NCBI GenBank assembly: GCA_019637295.1
Contig: JAHBVX010000001.1
Coordinates: 471,501-535,500, forward strand
Direction of reading: 5' to 3'
Source of the DNA: Polyangiaceae bacterium
GTDB lineage: Bacteria; Myxococcota_A; Polyangia; Polyangiales; Polyangiaceae
DNA length: 64,000 bases
In this document: in pieces, positions 34,733 to 43,583 of the stretch
Layout: every line of letters begins with the position of its first letter
How positions within the stretch are numbered: the stretch's first letter is position 1
Position numbers and translations under genes: made by a program
The notes under the pieces: model-generated
What the model was told of the DNA's origin: nothing
Database searches by the model: none
The model's input: only the letters and a program-made list of their open reading frames with translations

Positions 34733-34762
34733 ATCATGGCGGCCCCGGACGAAAAGAGTCAA
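34733..34762 (-). promoter_or_regulatory. Putative sigma70-type promoter of the response regulator gene
   Basis: Read on the minus strand: -35 TTGACT (34757-34762), 18-bp spacer, -10 CATGAT (34733-34738). It would give a leader of about 30 bases before the TTG at 34697. Five of six and four of six consensus matches. Confidence 0.45.
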
Positions 34763-34895
34763 GGATTTCGCTGTCGCACGAGGCCCAAAGGTGGTCCCTG
34801 GGCTGGACGCACTATCAGCAGAAGCCGCCCGCGGGACCTGCCCCGGACAGCGGGGGGGCGTTGACCCCGGGCCCCAGGGTGGAAGAATTCCCTGC

Positions 34896-35975
34896 GTGTC
34901 CGCCGATCTGCAGCTCTCGAGGCGCGCTCGGGCGGTCCTCTACTCGGTGGTCAGCGAGTTCATCGCGACCGGCGAGCCGGTGGGCAGCCGCACCTTGACC
35001 AAGAAGTACGGCTTCGAGCTGTCCGCGGCGACGATCCGCAACGTCCTGGCGGATCTCGAGGACCTCGGCTTCCTGGTGCAGCCGCACACCTCCGCCGGTC
35101 GAGTCCCCACGGAGAAGGCGTTCCGCCTCTTCATCGACGCGTTGATGCAGATCCGGAAGCTGTCCGACGAGGAGCGGTCGCGCATCGCCGAGTGGTTTCA
35201 GGACCTCACGCCCGGATCCGACATCGTGCGCGAGACCGGTCGACTGCTCGCGGATCTGACCGGCACGGCCGCCGTGTTGGTGCGGCCACGCATCGAGTCG
35301 CGCACCATACTGAAGGTGCGCTTCATCCCCACTCGTCCTGGGGAACTGCTGAGCGTCATCGTGCTCTCGGACGGAACGGTGGAGAACCGCTTCATCAGCG
35401 TGGATGCGGAGCTGTCCGACGTACAACTGCAGTCCCTCCACTCGATGCTCGAGGAGTCCGTCGAGGGGCGCACCCTATCGGCGTTGCGCGAGCACTTCGC
35501 CGAGGCCCTCGCGGAGAGTCGGGATGAGCTCGCCGAGCTGCGCAAGCTCGGGCTCTCGTTGGTCAGTTCGGCCATCGCGCACGGGGATCGTGCGCTGGAC
35601 GTGGTGATCGAGGGACAGTCGCGGCTGCTCGAGCGCTCCGAGTTCGCGAGTGCTCAGAACATGCGCGAGCTCGTGCGCGCCCTCGAGGAGCGCGAGCGTT
35701 TGGTGATGCTGCTCGACCGGACGCTGTGTACGGATCGCGTCCAGGTGTTCTTGGGCGAGGAGGCGAGCGGCGATGTGCCCGGTTTCCCCGTCAGCGTCGT
35801 GGCTGCCTCGTACAAGGAGGGTGGAAGCCCGAGCGGCGCCGTCGGCATCATCGGCCCCACGCGCATGGACTACGCGAGCGTCGTGCCGATCGTGGCGGCC
35901 ACGGCGCAGGCGATGTCCGAGGCGCTCTCGCGCCCGGCAGATGGCTCCCGTCGCTCGGGCGACGACGGGGACTGA
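34896..35975 (+). CDS. hrcA: Heat-inducible transcription repressor HrcA
   Basis: HrcA represses chaperone genes by binding CIRCE operators and is itself kept folded by GroEL. The 359-residue protein has the N-terminal winged helix with LYSVVSEFIATGEPVGSRTL, the DNA-contact region LSAATIRNVLADLEDLGFL, then HTSAGRVPTEKAFRLFID, a central GAF-like dimerisation region and the C-terminal GVIGPTRMDY-type motif (here VGIIGPTRMDYASVVP). The GTG at 34896 has GGAAGAA upstream. I find no CIRCE inverted repeat in the window, and dnaK/grpE are not adjacent, so its targets lie elsewhere. Confidence 0.95.
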   Translation: MSADLQLSRRARAVLYSVVSEFIATGEPVGSRTLTKKYGFELSAATIRNVLADLEDLGFLVQPHTSAGRVPTEKAFRLFIDALMQIRKLSDEERSRIAEWFQDLTPGSDIVRETGRLLADLTGTAAVLVRPRIESRTILKVRFIPTRPGELLSVIVLSDGTVENRFISVDAELSDVQLQSLHSMLEESVEGRTLSALREHFAEALAESRDELAELRKLGLSLVSSAIAHGDRALDVVIEGQSRLLERSEFASAQNMRELVRALEERERLVMLLDRTLCTDRVQVFLGEEASGDVPGFPVSVVAASYKEGGSPSGAVGIIGPTRMDYASVVPIVAATAQAMSEALSRPADGSRRSGDDGD

Positions 35976-36032
35976 ACCCGCCTGCCGTCGGTCTAGCCCT
36001 GCGCGCGGGGCTGAACTACCCTGCTCGCTCAG

Positions 36033-37376
36033 ATGCCTGCGCCCGCCCCCGCCGCCGACAGCCCCCTCGACCACGCCATGGCGCTCTCCGCAGCGGGTCA
36101 GCACGAGGCCGCGTTGCGTCATGGTGGCGCGCTGCTCCAGAGTGACCCTGGCTCTCCCCCGGCGTTGTTGCTCTCGGCCCGCGCCCTGGCCGCGCTGGGT
36201 CGACCCGAAGCGTCGATGGACGCGCTACGCGTCTGCGTCGGCCGGGCGATCGATGCGGGGAATCTGCCGCTGGCCGTGGCGGCGTGTTGTGAAGCGAAGG
36301 CCCTCGGTGACGACCCGTCGGCGCAGCTCGACGCGATCGCAGCCGCCTTTGCCAGCACGTCGCCTCGGCTGCTGCACCATGGCGCGACTCCGCCCGAGCT
36401 CGGTGCTCACGACGAGTTCGAGCCGCTGCCGTCGAAGTTGGCGGGCGCGGCGTTGCTCGCCAAGGTCGAGGAGCTACTGCGGGCGGCCAAACGACGGTTC
36501 GAGACCGACCAGATCGAGCGCGACGTGGATCCGAAGTTCGCGGCCCATCCCCTGTTCTCCTCGCTGACCGAGCCCCAACTGCGCGCGCTCGTGGGCATCT
36601 TCGAGGTCTCCACCGTACCCGCGGGCGCGGTCGTGATCGAGCAGGGCACGAGCGGAGCCGAGGCCTACATGCTCGCTCGCGGCCAGCTCGAGGTGCGCCG
36701 GGCTCTCGACGAGGACGGCGAGCGGACGGTGCAGCTCGCCGTCCTCGGCAGTGGGACGTTGTTCGGGGAGATGGCGCTGCTCAGCCGCTCACCGCGTGCT
36801 GCCAGCGTGATTGCACGGCGGCCGAGCGTCATCCTCGTGGCGCGCAAGGACGCGCTCGACAAGGTGGCCGAGAGCCAGCCGCGGGTAGGCGAGCTGTTCG
36901 CGGAGCACTGTCGCCGTCGGATGGTGGAGAACCTCGTGCGCACCAGCTCGATCCTGCGAGCCGTGCGGCCCGACGAGCGCCCCATCCTGGTCGAGCGCTT
37001 CACGACGCGGACATTCGAGCAGGGTGAGCCGCTGATCGTGCAAGGGCGCGAGTCGGAGGGGCTGCACCTGATTGCGTCGGGTGAGGTGGAGGTCGTGCAC
37101 GACGAAGGGGACGACACCACGCTCATCGCGCGCTTGGGCGTCGGGGAGGTCGTTGGCGAGGTGGCGCTGGTGTTGCGACGCCCCTCGACCGCCAACGTCG
37201 TCGCCGCCTGCCCCACGGTGACCTTGCATCTGCCGCGGGATCACTTTCAGGAGCTGATCCGCCAGCACCCGGCCATCTTGGCGCAACTGTACGAGCTGGC
37301 GGTCAAGCGGGACGAAGAGACGACGACGATCGTGGCCCAAGAGGCCACGGAAGCCGACGACTTCGTGCTGATTTGA
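36033..37376 (+). CDS. Protein with two cyclic-nucleotide-binding domains
   Basis: A 447-residue cytoplasmic protein: an N-terminal TPR-like helical part (1-130), then two cNMP-binding beta rolls. The first (about 170-290) has VVIEQGTSGAEAYML and the phosphate-cassette-like GTLFGEMALLSRSPRAASV; the second (about 315-430) has PLIVQGRESEGLHLI and GEVVGEVALVLRRPSTANV. Both cassettes keep the Gly-Glu and Arg positions, so nucleotide binding is plausible. There is no HTH domain, so it is not a CRP-type regulator. It sits between hrcA (57 bp) and ompH (43 bp), in the run leading into lipid A genes. Confidence 0.85.
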   Translation: MPAPAPAADSPLDHAMALSAAGQHEAALRHGGALLQSDPGSPPALLLSARALAALGRPEASMDALRVCVGRAIDAGNLPLAVAACCEAKALGDDPSAQLDAIAAAFASTSPRLLHHGATPPELGAHDEFEPLPSKLAGAALLAKVEELLRAAKRRFETDQIERDVDPKFAAHPLFSSLTEPQLRALVGIFEVSTVPAGAVVIEQGTSGAEAYMLARGQLEVRRALDEDGERTVQLAVLGSGTLFGEMALLSRSPRAASVIARRPSVILVARKDALDKVAESQPRVGELFAEHCRRRMVENLVRTSSILRAVRPDERPILVERFTTRTFEQGEPLIVQGRESEGLHLIASGEVEVVHDEGDDTTLIARLGVGEVVGEVALVLRRPSTANVVAACPTVTLHLPRDHFQELIRQHPAILAQLYELAVKRDEETTTIVAQEATEADDFVLI

Positions 37377-37419
37377 GGCGTAGCTTGACCAAAGCCCGCC
37401 CGCTGACTATGCCCGCGCC

Positions 37420-38013
37420 ATGACGACCCGCTTCTCTGCCCGGGCGCTGCTCGCGGCGGCCCTGACTTCGGTGACCTTGGTTTCGGCTTCGGCCGCGGCG
37501 GAGGGCAAGATCGCCGTGGTCGATACGCAACGCGCCATCATGGAGACCGAGGACGGACTGCGCGCCCAGGCGACGCTGAAGAAGCTGTTCGACAAGCGTC
37601 AGCGTGAGTTGGACAAGAAGCAAGAGGAGCTGCAGAAGGAGCGCGAGGACATCGAGAAGCAGCGCGACGTGCTGAGCAAGAACGCTCTGTCCAAGCGCGT
37701 AGAGAAGTGGCAGCGCGAGATGATGCAGCTCCAGACGGTGTTCGTCGACTACAACAAGGAGCTGCAGAAGAAGCAGAACGAGCTGACGCAGCCGGTGTTC
37801 ACCAAAGTCATGGGCGTGATACGTCGCATGGCTACGACGGAGGGCTACGACCTCGTCGTGGACAAGCAGGCAGTGCCGTACGTTCGAAGTGATCTCGACC
37901 TCACCGACCGCATCATCACGCTGTACAATCAGGGCGGAGGCGCAGACCCCAAGGCGCCCGGACCCGCGCCCAAGGGTGCGCCCGCACCCAAGGCGCCGGC
38001 CGCCAAGCCCTGA
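37420..38013 (+). CDS. OmpH/Skp family periplasmic chaperone
   Basis: The 197-residue protein has a signal peptide (cleavage after about residue 27), the OmpH opening KIAVVDTQRAIMET, a long charged coiled coil (about 50-125) and the closing region YDLVVDKQAVPYVRSDLDLTDRII. It then has a Pro/Lys/Ala tail of about 27 residues not usual in Skp. Skp trimers carry unfolded outer-membrane proteins across the periplasm. Position before lpxD-fabZ-lpxA is the classic one, though bamA, usually just upstream, is replaced here by the cNMP protein. Confidence 0.9.
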   Translation: MTTRFSARALLAAALTSVTLVSASAAAEGKIAVVDTQRAIMETEDGLRAQATLKKLFDKRQRELDKKQEELQKEREDIEKQRDVLSKNALSKRVEKWQREMMQLQTVFVDYNKELQKKQNELTQPVFTKVMGVIRRMATTEGYDLVVDKQAVPYVRSDLDLTDRIITLYNQGGGADPKAPGPAPKGAPAPKAPAAKP

Positions 38014-38031
38014 CGCGGCGCGGGGCGCTTC

Positions 38032-38943
38032 ATGAGCGTTCGACTCGAGCGCGCACAAAGCCTCGGCTGGTGGGCGGAGTGTCTCGGCGGTGAGCTGGAC
38101 GAGGGTGCCGGCGACTCGGTCGTCGAGCGCGTCGCCGAGCCGGGGCCCTGCGACGCGCCGAACACGTTGCAGGTGCTGCTGCGGGCGCGCTACGCGCCTG
38201 GCGAGATCTCGGCTGCGTCCGTCTGGCTGTGTACTCCCGAACTGGCCGGGCGGTTGCCCACAGGTCGTCGCCTCAGCCACGGACACGCGGCTTGGGCGCT
38301 GGCGCGGCTGCTGGCCGGCGCGGCGCCCGCGGCAGCGGGCCGCGTACACCCGAGCGCCCGGGTGGCGGCGACGGCGGTCGTCGAGCCGGGGGTGGGAGTG
38401 GGCGAGGACGCTCGCATCGAGGCGGGGGCGGTGATCTACGCTGGCGTCACGCTCGGCGCTCGGGTTCGCATCGGCGCGGGCGCGGTGATTGGACGACCCG
38501 GGTTCGGCTGGGTGGAGGGACCCGACGGGCAACGCGAGCGCATGCCGCAGCCGGGCGGGGTTGTGCTGGAGGACGACGTGGAGGTGGGACCGCTCTGCAC
38601 CGTGGACTCCGGGACTCTCGCTCCGACGTTGCTGCAGCGTGGCGTGAAGCTCGATGCGCACGTCCACGTCGGCCACAACGTCCGCATCGGCCCCGATTGC
38701 TTGATCGCCGCGCAGGTCGGCTTTGCTGGCTCAGTGGTGCTCGGGCGCGGAGTGCTGGTCGGAGGTCAGGCCGGATTCAAGGACCATGTTCGCGTCGGCG
38801 ACGGCGCTCGCGTCCTCGCCAAGTCGGGCGTCATCGGGGATGTACCGCCCGGCGCCATCGTGGCAGGGTTCCCGGCCATGGCCCGGGTGCCGTGGCTCAG
38901 AGCCATGGCCGAGCTTCGGGCGAACCGCGGAAGACGTCGATGA
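38032..38943 (+). CDS. lpxD: UDP-3-O-acylglucosamine N-acyltransferase LpxD
   Basis: LpxD adds the N-linked hydroxyacyl chain in lipid A synthesis. At 303 residues it is shorter than the usual 330-345. The left-handed beta helix of hexapeptide repeats runs from about residue 100 to 275, with IGRPGFGW, the catalytic His in HVGHN (H215) and GGQAGFKDHVRVG. The N-terminal uridine-binding domain (1-95) is short and divergent, and the C-terminal helix is reduced to about 15 residues. Its stop overlaps the fabZ start (ATGA). LpxA paralogue status was excluded by gene order and the HVGHN-GFKDH pattern. Confidence 0.9.
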   Translation: MSVRLERAQSLGWWAECLGGELDEGAGDSVVERVAEPGPCDAPNTLQVLLRARYAPGEISAASVWLCTPELAGRLPTGRRLSHGHAAWALARLLAGAAPAAAGRVHPSARVAATAVVEPGVGVGEDARIEAGAVIYAGVTLGARVRIGAGAVIGRPGFGWVEGPDGQRERMPQPGGVVLEDDVEVGPLCTVDSGTLAPTLLQRGVKLDAHVHVGHNVRIGPDCLIAAQVGFAGSVVLGRGVLVGGQAGFKDHVRVGDGARVLAKSGVIGDVPPGAIVAGFPAMARVPWLRAMAELRANRGRRR

Positions 38944-39401
38944 CTGAGAAGAAGCTCGTGGAACTCGACATTCAGAAGATTCTGGAGATCCTCCCGCACC
39001 GCTATCCGTTCGTGCTCGTCGATCGGGTGACCGACATCGTGCCCAACCAGAGCATCCGTGGCGTCAAGATGGTCAGCTACAACGAACCTTGGGTGTGCGG
39101 CCACTTTCCGGGGCGGCCCATCATGCCGGGCGTGCTGATCATCGAAGCGCTGGCGCAGATCGGAGGGATCTTGACGTACGCGTCGGACCCGGTGGACCCG
39201 AGCACGAGCCTGATGTTCTTCCTGGGCATCGACAAGGCGAAGTTCCGGCACACGGTGACGCCGGGAGATCGACTCGACCTGTTCGTACAGGTCGTTCACC
39301 ACCGCACGAACGTGTGGAAGTTCCGTGGCGAAGCGACGGTTGGTGGCACGCTGTGTGCGCAAGGTGAGCTGCTCGCGTCGATCGTGGACCGGGAGGGATA
39401 G
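38940..39401 (+). CDS. fabZ: 3-hydroxyacyl-ACP dehydratase FabZ
   Basis: FabZ dehydrates 3-hydroxyacyl-ACP in fatty-acid elongation and competes with LpxA/LpxD for the hydroxyacyl pool. The 153-residue hot-dog protein has ILPHRYPFVLVDRV, the catalytic His in GHFPGRPIMPGV (H55) and the catalytic Glu in IIEALAQ (E69), with the usual 14-residue spacing. Start overlaps the lpxD stop by 4 bp and its stop overlaps the lpxA GTG by 1 bp, so the three are translationally coupled. Confidence 0.97.
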   Translation: MTEKKLVELDIQKILEILPHRYPFVLVDRVTDIVPNQSIRGVKMVSYNEPWVCGHFPGRPIMPGVLIIEALAQIGGILTYASDPVDPSTSLMFFLGIDKAKFRHTVTPGDRLDLFVQVVHHRTNVWKFRGEATVGGTLCAQGELLASIVDREG

Positions 39402-40180
39402 TGACCGCTCGCGTGCACCCCTCGAGCGTCGTCGCTCGGGAGGCCTGGCTCGACGACGACGTCGAGATAGGTCCGTTCTGTCAGGTGGGTCCCGGCGTTC
39501 ACGTCCAAGGTGGGACGGTCCTCTTGGGCCACGTCGCGCTCTTCGGCCCCCTGACCCTGGGGCGCGACAACCGCATCCATCCCTTCGCCGTGCTCGGCGC
39601 CGACCCGCAGGACAAGTCGCACTCCGGCGCGGAGACGCGGCTGGAGATCGGCGATCGCAACGTCTTCCGAGAGCAGGCCACCGCTCATCGCGGAACCGAG
39701 AAGGGGGATGGTGTGACCCGAATAGGCAGCGACAACTGGCTGCTCGTGGGCGCGCACGTGGCGCACGACTGCCAGGTGGGAAGCTCCGTGGTTCTCACCA
39801 ACCTGGCCACCCTCGGCGGACACGTCGTGGTGGAGGACAACGTGGTGTGCGGGGGTCACGTCGCGGTCGCGCCCTTCGTGCGGCTCGGGCGCGGCGCCTT
39901 CATCGCCGGAGGCGCCCGCGTGGAAACCGACGTTCCCCCTTTCGTCATCGCTCAAGGTGACCGCGCCCGAGTGCGCAGCTTGAACTCGGTGGGGCTCGGC
40001 CGGCTGGGCGTCCCCGCTCCATCGCAGGTCGCGCTCCGTGCGGCGTTCAAGGGTCTGTTCCTCGGCTCCGTGCCGCGCAGCCAGGCCCTGGTGAGCGTGC
40101 GCCAGCAGTGGGGTCACGACCCATGGGTCGGGGAGCTGTGTGCGTTCATGGAGCGGCGCCTGCCGTCTCTGGACCGCTGA
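39401..40180 (+). CDS. lpxA: UDP-N-acetylglucosamine O-acyltransferase LpxA
   Basis: First committed acylation of lipid A synthesis. The 259-residue protein has the hexapeptide beta helix, the family stretch DPQDKSHSGAETRLEIGDRN with FREQATAHRGT, the catalytic His H122 in AHVAHDCQVG (equivalent to E. coli H125) and the FVIAQGDRARVRSLNSVGL C-terminal transition to helices. GTG start, 1-bp overlap with fabZ. It ends the run: lpxB and lpxI do not follow, since the next gene is convergent after 3 bp. Confidence 0.95.
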   Translation: MTARVHPSSVVAREAWLDDDVEIGPFCQVGPGVHVQGGTVLLGHVALFGPLTLGRDNRIHPFAVLGADPQDKSHSGAETRLEIGDRNVFREQATAHRGTEKGDGVTRIGSDNWLLVGAHVAHDCQVGSSVVLTNLATLGGHVVVEDNVVCGGHVAVAPFVRLGRGAFIAGGARVETDVPPFVIAQGDRARVRSLNSVGLGRLGVPAPSQVALRAAFKGLFLGSVPRSQALVSVRQQWGHDPWVGELCAFMERRLPSLDR

Positions 40181-40183
40181 GCG

Positions 40184-42907
40184 TCACTTGCTGTCGAACA
40201 GATCCTCGAAGACCGAGTCGAACTCTTCTTCGCCGTTGGCTGCCCGCGGGGTGGCCTTCTGCACCGGGCGCCCGGGAGAGAGCGCCGCGATGCGATCTCG
40301 GACGTGGCGGTACCCTGGATCTCGACGCGCGACCTTCTCGAAGTAGTAGAGCGCCTCCTGGTTGGCGCCCTTCATCTCGTAGACGTTGCCCAGATCATAG
40401 TAGAGCGCCATTTCCTGATCCACCGTCTTGACGGGGGCCTCCAGCGCACGAACGTACGCGCGAGCGGACTGCTCGAGTTCGCCCTGCTCGAGGCGAATCA
40501 TCCCAATCATCGCGTAGCACATGCACTCGCGCGCTGGGTCCTTCGCGGCGAGCTCGAACTCGTTCGCGGCGTCGGCGGTGAGCCCCATCTCCTTGTAGGC
40601 TACGCCCAGGTCGTAGTGCGTCGCGCTGTCTGCCTCGGAGACCTGGGCACGGACACCGGCCTTGAACTTCTCGAACACCCGATCGACGTCGATGTCCTGT
40701 GCGGGCGCGGCGGGTGACTCCAGCTGATCCAGCGCCTGCAGGGACGCTGCGATGTCGAAGGCGCGATCATCCTCCGGCTCGTCCACAGGTTCGAGCCGAG
40801 TACGATCGATCGTACGACTCTCGCCTTGTGCCGCCAGGATGCCGTCGACCTCCCGCAGGCGCTCGACCAGGAGCGGGTGGCCCGGGTTGCGCGCGAGCTG
40901 GTCGGTGACGATTGCGCGGGCGTCTTCGTACAGACCGCGCGCCACGAAGAACTCCGCTTCCTCGAGCGCTTCTTCGATGCCGTCCGCTGTCGCCTCTGTG
41001 ACGGGCTCGTGCTCGGGCGCGGAGGCGTAGTCGATGCCCAGCGGGAACGACGGCAGCGGGTGCTCCGAGAACGGCTCGTCGGGTGCCGCGTCCCGGTAGG
41101 GATCGTCGGTCGGCGCGGCGGGGTAGCTCTCCTCTGCGAAGGGTTCGGTGCTGCCGAGGGCGCTCGACGCGCCCACACCCTCGAGATCGTAGGAGGGCAG
41201 CGGCGCGTTGGGGTCGTAGGCCCCGGCGCCGTAGGGGTCCGCCTCGTACGCGTTCTCGGGCGAGTAGCCCGCGTCCGAGTAGGTCTCGGTCGAGTACTCC
41301 GGGCCGAAGCCTTCGCCGTAGTTCGCTGCGCCTCCGTAGCCTGGCTGGCCGTGACCCCAGTCGGCTGCGTGACCGTAGCCGCCGCTCGCGTGGTGGTCGG
41401 GCGCGAACGCCAAGCCCGCTTCGGTGGCATCACCCGACAACTGCGCCAGCATCTCCAGCGCGGCTGGATGCTCGGGCTCGGCCTCCAACACTTCGTACAA
41501 GAGCGCCTCGCCGCGCTCGAAGTCGTTGTCGTCGAAGTAAAGCGACGCGAGCGTCACGCTCTCGCCGATCGCGTTGTCGCGGTCGCCGCTCTCGATGTAG
41601 ATGTCACGCAGCTTCTCGCGCACCTCGATCGAGCGTGGGTCCACCTCCAGCGCGATGTGCAGCACCTCCACCGACTTCGAGTACAAGCGCAGGCGACGGA
41701 ACGCTTCCGCATCGACGACGGCCTTCTTGCCGTGCTCCTGCAGTTCGAAGGAGCTCGGGCGCGCATCGGCGCCGAACTCTTCCGCGACGGTCACGTCGGA
41801 GGAGACCGCGACGACGTCGGGTGAGCTTGGCCTTTGCGCGCGCAGCTCTGGGTAGCTCGGGCGATTGAGCGCGAACGGATGCGAATCGGGCTCGGCGACC
41901 TCCACCTCTTCTTCTTCCTCGAAGAGCTCGACGTCGTCGTCCGCCACGTGCACGGTTGACGGCTCTTTGGCCGGGGGCGGCACGGAGCCGGCCGCGAGCA
42001 CGCGCACCCGCTCGTCGTTCGGGGCGAGCGCCACGAGGTGCTGCACGAGCTGCGCAAATAGCTCTTGCTTGCCGGAGTCCCGTGCGATGCCGGCCATCTC
42101 CTTGTACACCTCGAGGGACTTGTCCGGCTGCCCGATCACGGTGAAGGCTTGGGCGAGCAGTCCCAGGGTGTCGATGTCCTTTGGGTCCGCTTGAAAGCAG
42201 ATCTGAAGCCGCGCGAGGGCCTGCATGCCGTCCTCGTGCTCGCCGCGGGCCAGGTATAGCTCCGCCGCCGCTCGTGCGTACTTGGGCTCGGTCTTGAAGT
42301 GCAGAATCCGCTCGATGACCTTGAGCGCGTCGTCACGCCGCCCGAGCTTCAGCAGCAGCTCTGCCGCCGTCCAGAAGGCATCGATGGCGTCCCCCACCGC
42401 CTGCACGCGGCAACAGGCCTCCGCGAGCCGCAGGTGCGGCAGCGGGTTGGTCGAGTCCAAGGCCACCATGCGGCGAAAGACGTCGATGGCGGCCTGGTCT
42501 TGCCCTCCACGCTGATAGGTGGTGGCGACTTCGTCGTAGGCCTGCAGCGCGTCGCTCGTCAGCCCAAGCTGGGTGTAAATCTCCGCCAAGCGCGGGACGA
42601 TGTGCTCGTAGCGAGGCGCCAGCTCGGGCGCATGTTTGCGGATCAGCTCTCGGATCTGCTTGTAGACGGCGATGGCCTTGAGCGCGAAGCCCTGGCCCGC
42701 GTAGTAGGCGCCCACCCGGTCGTAGGTCGCGATCGCCTCCGGGTAGGCCTGCATTCGCGCCTGCAGATCCCCGATCTTGAGCAGGGTGCGCGCGTCGTTG
42801 GGGTCTAGCGCGACGACCTTCTGATAGTCCTCGACCGCTCGGTCGTAACGCTTCTTGTCGATCCACTTCTGGGCCGACAGGAGAATTTTCTCGCGTTCAG
42901 TGGACAC
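40184..42907 (-). CDS. Large TPR-repeat protein with acidic and Gly/Tyr-rich linker
   Basis: A 907-residue cytoplasmic protein with no signal peptide. N-terminal TPR array (1-300; YDRAVEDYQKVVALDPNDART is a clear unit), an acidic patch (FEEEEEVEVAE), a second TPR block (about 390-490), a low-complexity Gly/Tyr/Asp/Pro stretch (about 510-640; GGYGHAADWGHGQPGYGG), and a third TPR block (about 680-880) ending in an acidic EEEFDSVFEDLF tail. It looks like a protein-interaction scaffold. I do not assign a pathway. Transcribed from a good promoter just upstream. Confidence 0.85.
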   Translation of the reverse strand: MSTEREKILLSAQKWIDKKRYDRAVEDYQKVVALDPNDARTLLKIGDLQARMQAYPEAIATYDRVGAYYAGQGFALKAIAVYKQIRELIRKHAPELAPRYEHIVPRLAEIYTQLGLTSDALQAYDEVATTYQRGGQDQAAIDVFRRMVALDSTNPLPHLRLAEACCRVQAVGDAIDAFWTAAELLLKLGRRDDALKVIERILHFKTEPKYARAAAELYLARGEHEDGMQALARLQICFQADPKDIDTLGLLAQAFTVIGQPDKSLEVYKEMAGIARDSGKQELFAQLVQHLVALAPNDERVRVLAAGSVPPPAKEPSTVHVADDDVELFEEEEEVEVAEPDSHPFALNRPSYPELRAQRPSSPDVVAVSSDVTVAEEFGADARPSSFELQEHGKKAVVDAEAFRRLRLYSKSVEVLHIALEVDPRSIEVREKLRDIYIESGDRDNAIGESVTLASLYFDDNDFERGEALLYEVLEAEPEHPAALEMLAQLSGDATEAGLAFAPDHHASGGYGHAADWGHGQPGYGGAANYGEGFGPEYSTETYSDAGYSPENAYEADPYGAGAYDPNAPLPSYDLEGVGASSALGSTEPFAEESYPAAPTDDPYRDAAPDEPFSEHPLPSFPLGIDYASAPEHEPVTEATADGIEEALEEAEFFVARGLYEDARAIVTDQLARNPGHPLLVERLREVDGILAAQGESRTIDRTRLEPVDEPEDDRAFDIAASLQALDQLESPAAPAQDIDVDRVFEKFKAGVRAQVSEADSATHYDLGVAYKEMGLTADAANEFELAAKDPARECMCYAMIGMIRLEQGELEQSARAYVRALEAPVKTVDQEMALYYDLGNVYEMKGANQEALYYFEKVARRDPGYRHVRDRIAALSPGRPVQKATPRAANGEEEFDSVFEDLFDSK

Positions 42908-42964
42908 GGCGTCGTTGCGCTCTTGCCGAGACGAGCCCGGTAGTGGCGCCTAGAGGAGCCACAA

Positions 42965-42994
42965 ACCCTACGCGACGGGTGGCGGTATCGTCAA
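42965..42994 (-). promoter_or_regulatory. Putative sigma70-type promoter of the TPR protein gene
   Basis: On the minus strand: -35 TTGACG (42989-42994), 18-bp spacer, -10 TAGGGT (42965-42970), giving a leader of about 50 bases before the start at 42907. It lies in an AT-rich patch of the 175-bp gap. Confidence 0.5.
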
Positions 42995-43020
42995 GGAATG
43001 CGGCTATTTTCAAAGGTTTA

Positions 43021-43049
43021 GCGCGCCATCTTCCCGGCGATGGGCGCGC
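43021..43049 (-). terminator. Hairpin after the CopD/HemJ-like gene
   Basis: GCGCGCC-ATC (43021-43030) pairs with GAT (43039-43041) and GGCGCGC (43043-43049), one G bulged. It lies about 35 bp beyond the stop of the minus-strand CopD/HemJ-like gene. The following bases are not U-rich, so termination is only possible, not certain. Confidence 0.35.
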
Positions 43050-43082
43050 CGTCGACAGCGCTCGGCCGGCCGCCCACGTCGC

Positions 43083-43481
43083 TCAGAATGGCTTCGCGAC
43101 GCCCAGGAAAGCGGCCACCGCCGCGCAGGCCGCCAGTACGGCGCCGAGCACGGCGGTACGACCCGGGCCCTCGCGGTCACCTGCGGCCACGCGCTTGGCG
43201 TGCGCTCCAACCATGTGATGCAGCGCGATGACAGCCAGGGCGATGGGGAGCTTGGCGTGCATCCAGTGGGTCTGCACGAAGTAGAGCTTCGGGTTCGAGG
43301 CCAGCAAGGCCACGCCACCCAAGAAGGACGCGATGAACCCTGGGTTGGCGAGCCGGCGATAGATCGCCAGGGCGGAGCGACCGCTGGGTTCGCTGCCGAG
43401 GGCGACGGCTACGGCCGTGATCGAGCCGATCCACAGCAGATTCCCCATGACGTGGACCCAAAGCAGCACGCTGGTCAGCAT
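43083..43481 (-). CDS. CopD/HemJ-like small membrane protein
   Basis: A 132-residue protein of four membrane spans with the conserved His and aromatic positions of the CopD/UPF0093 (HemJ) superfamily: WVHVMGNLLWIG in span 1 and WMHAKLPIALAVIALHHMVG across spans 3-4. HemJ oxidises protoporphyrinogen IX; CopD-type relatives move copper. Length is close to HemJ (about 140-180), but the match is too general to choose. The ATG at 43481 begins the first span; a start at 43571 would add 30 Arg/Pro-rich residues and is less likely. Divergent from tldD. Confidence 0.7.
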   Translation of the reverse strand: MLTSVLLWVHVMGNLLWIGSITAVAVALGSEPSGRSALAIYRRLANPGFIASFLGGVALLASNPKLYFVQTHWMHAKLPIALAVIALHHMVGAHAKRVAAGDREGPGRTAVLGAVLAACAAVAAFLGVAKPF

Positions 43482-43583
43482 CGGAGAAGGAGGATAGTCC
43501 CTGCGGTCCCAGGGCGGGAGCCCGAATCGTGACGGGAGGCGACGCTTGCGCACGCCAGGGCGCGGCTGCATGGTGATCGCCCC

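Noticed and set aside
34698-34895. Possible CIRCE operator at hrcA
   Set aside because: No TTAGCACTC/GAGTGCTAA-like inverted repeat is visible here or elsewhere in the window.
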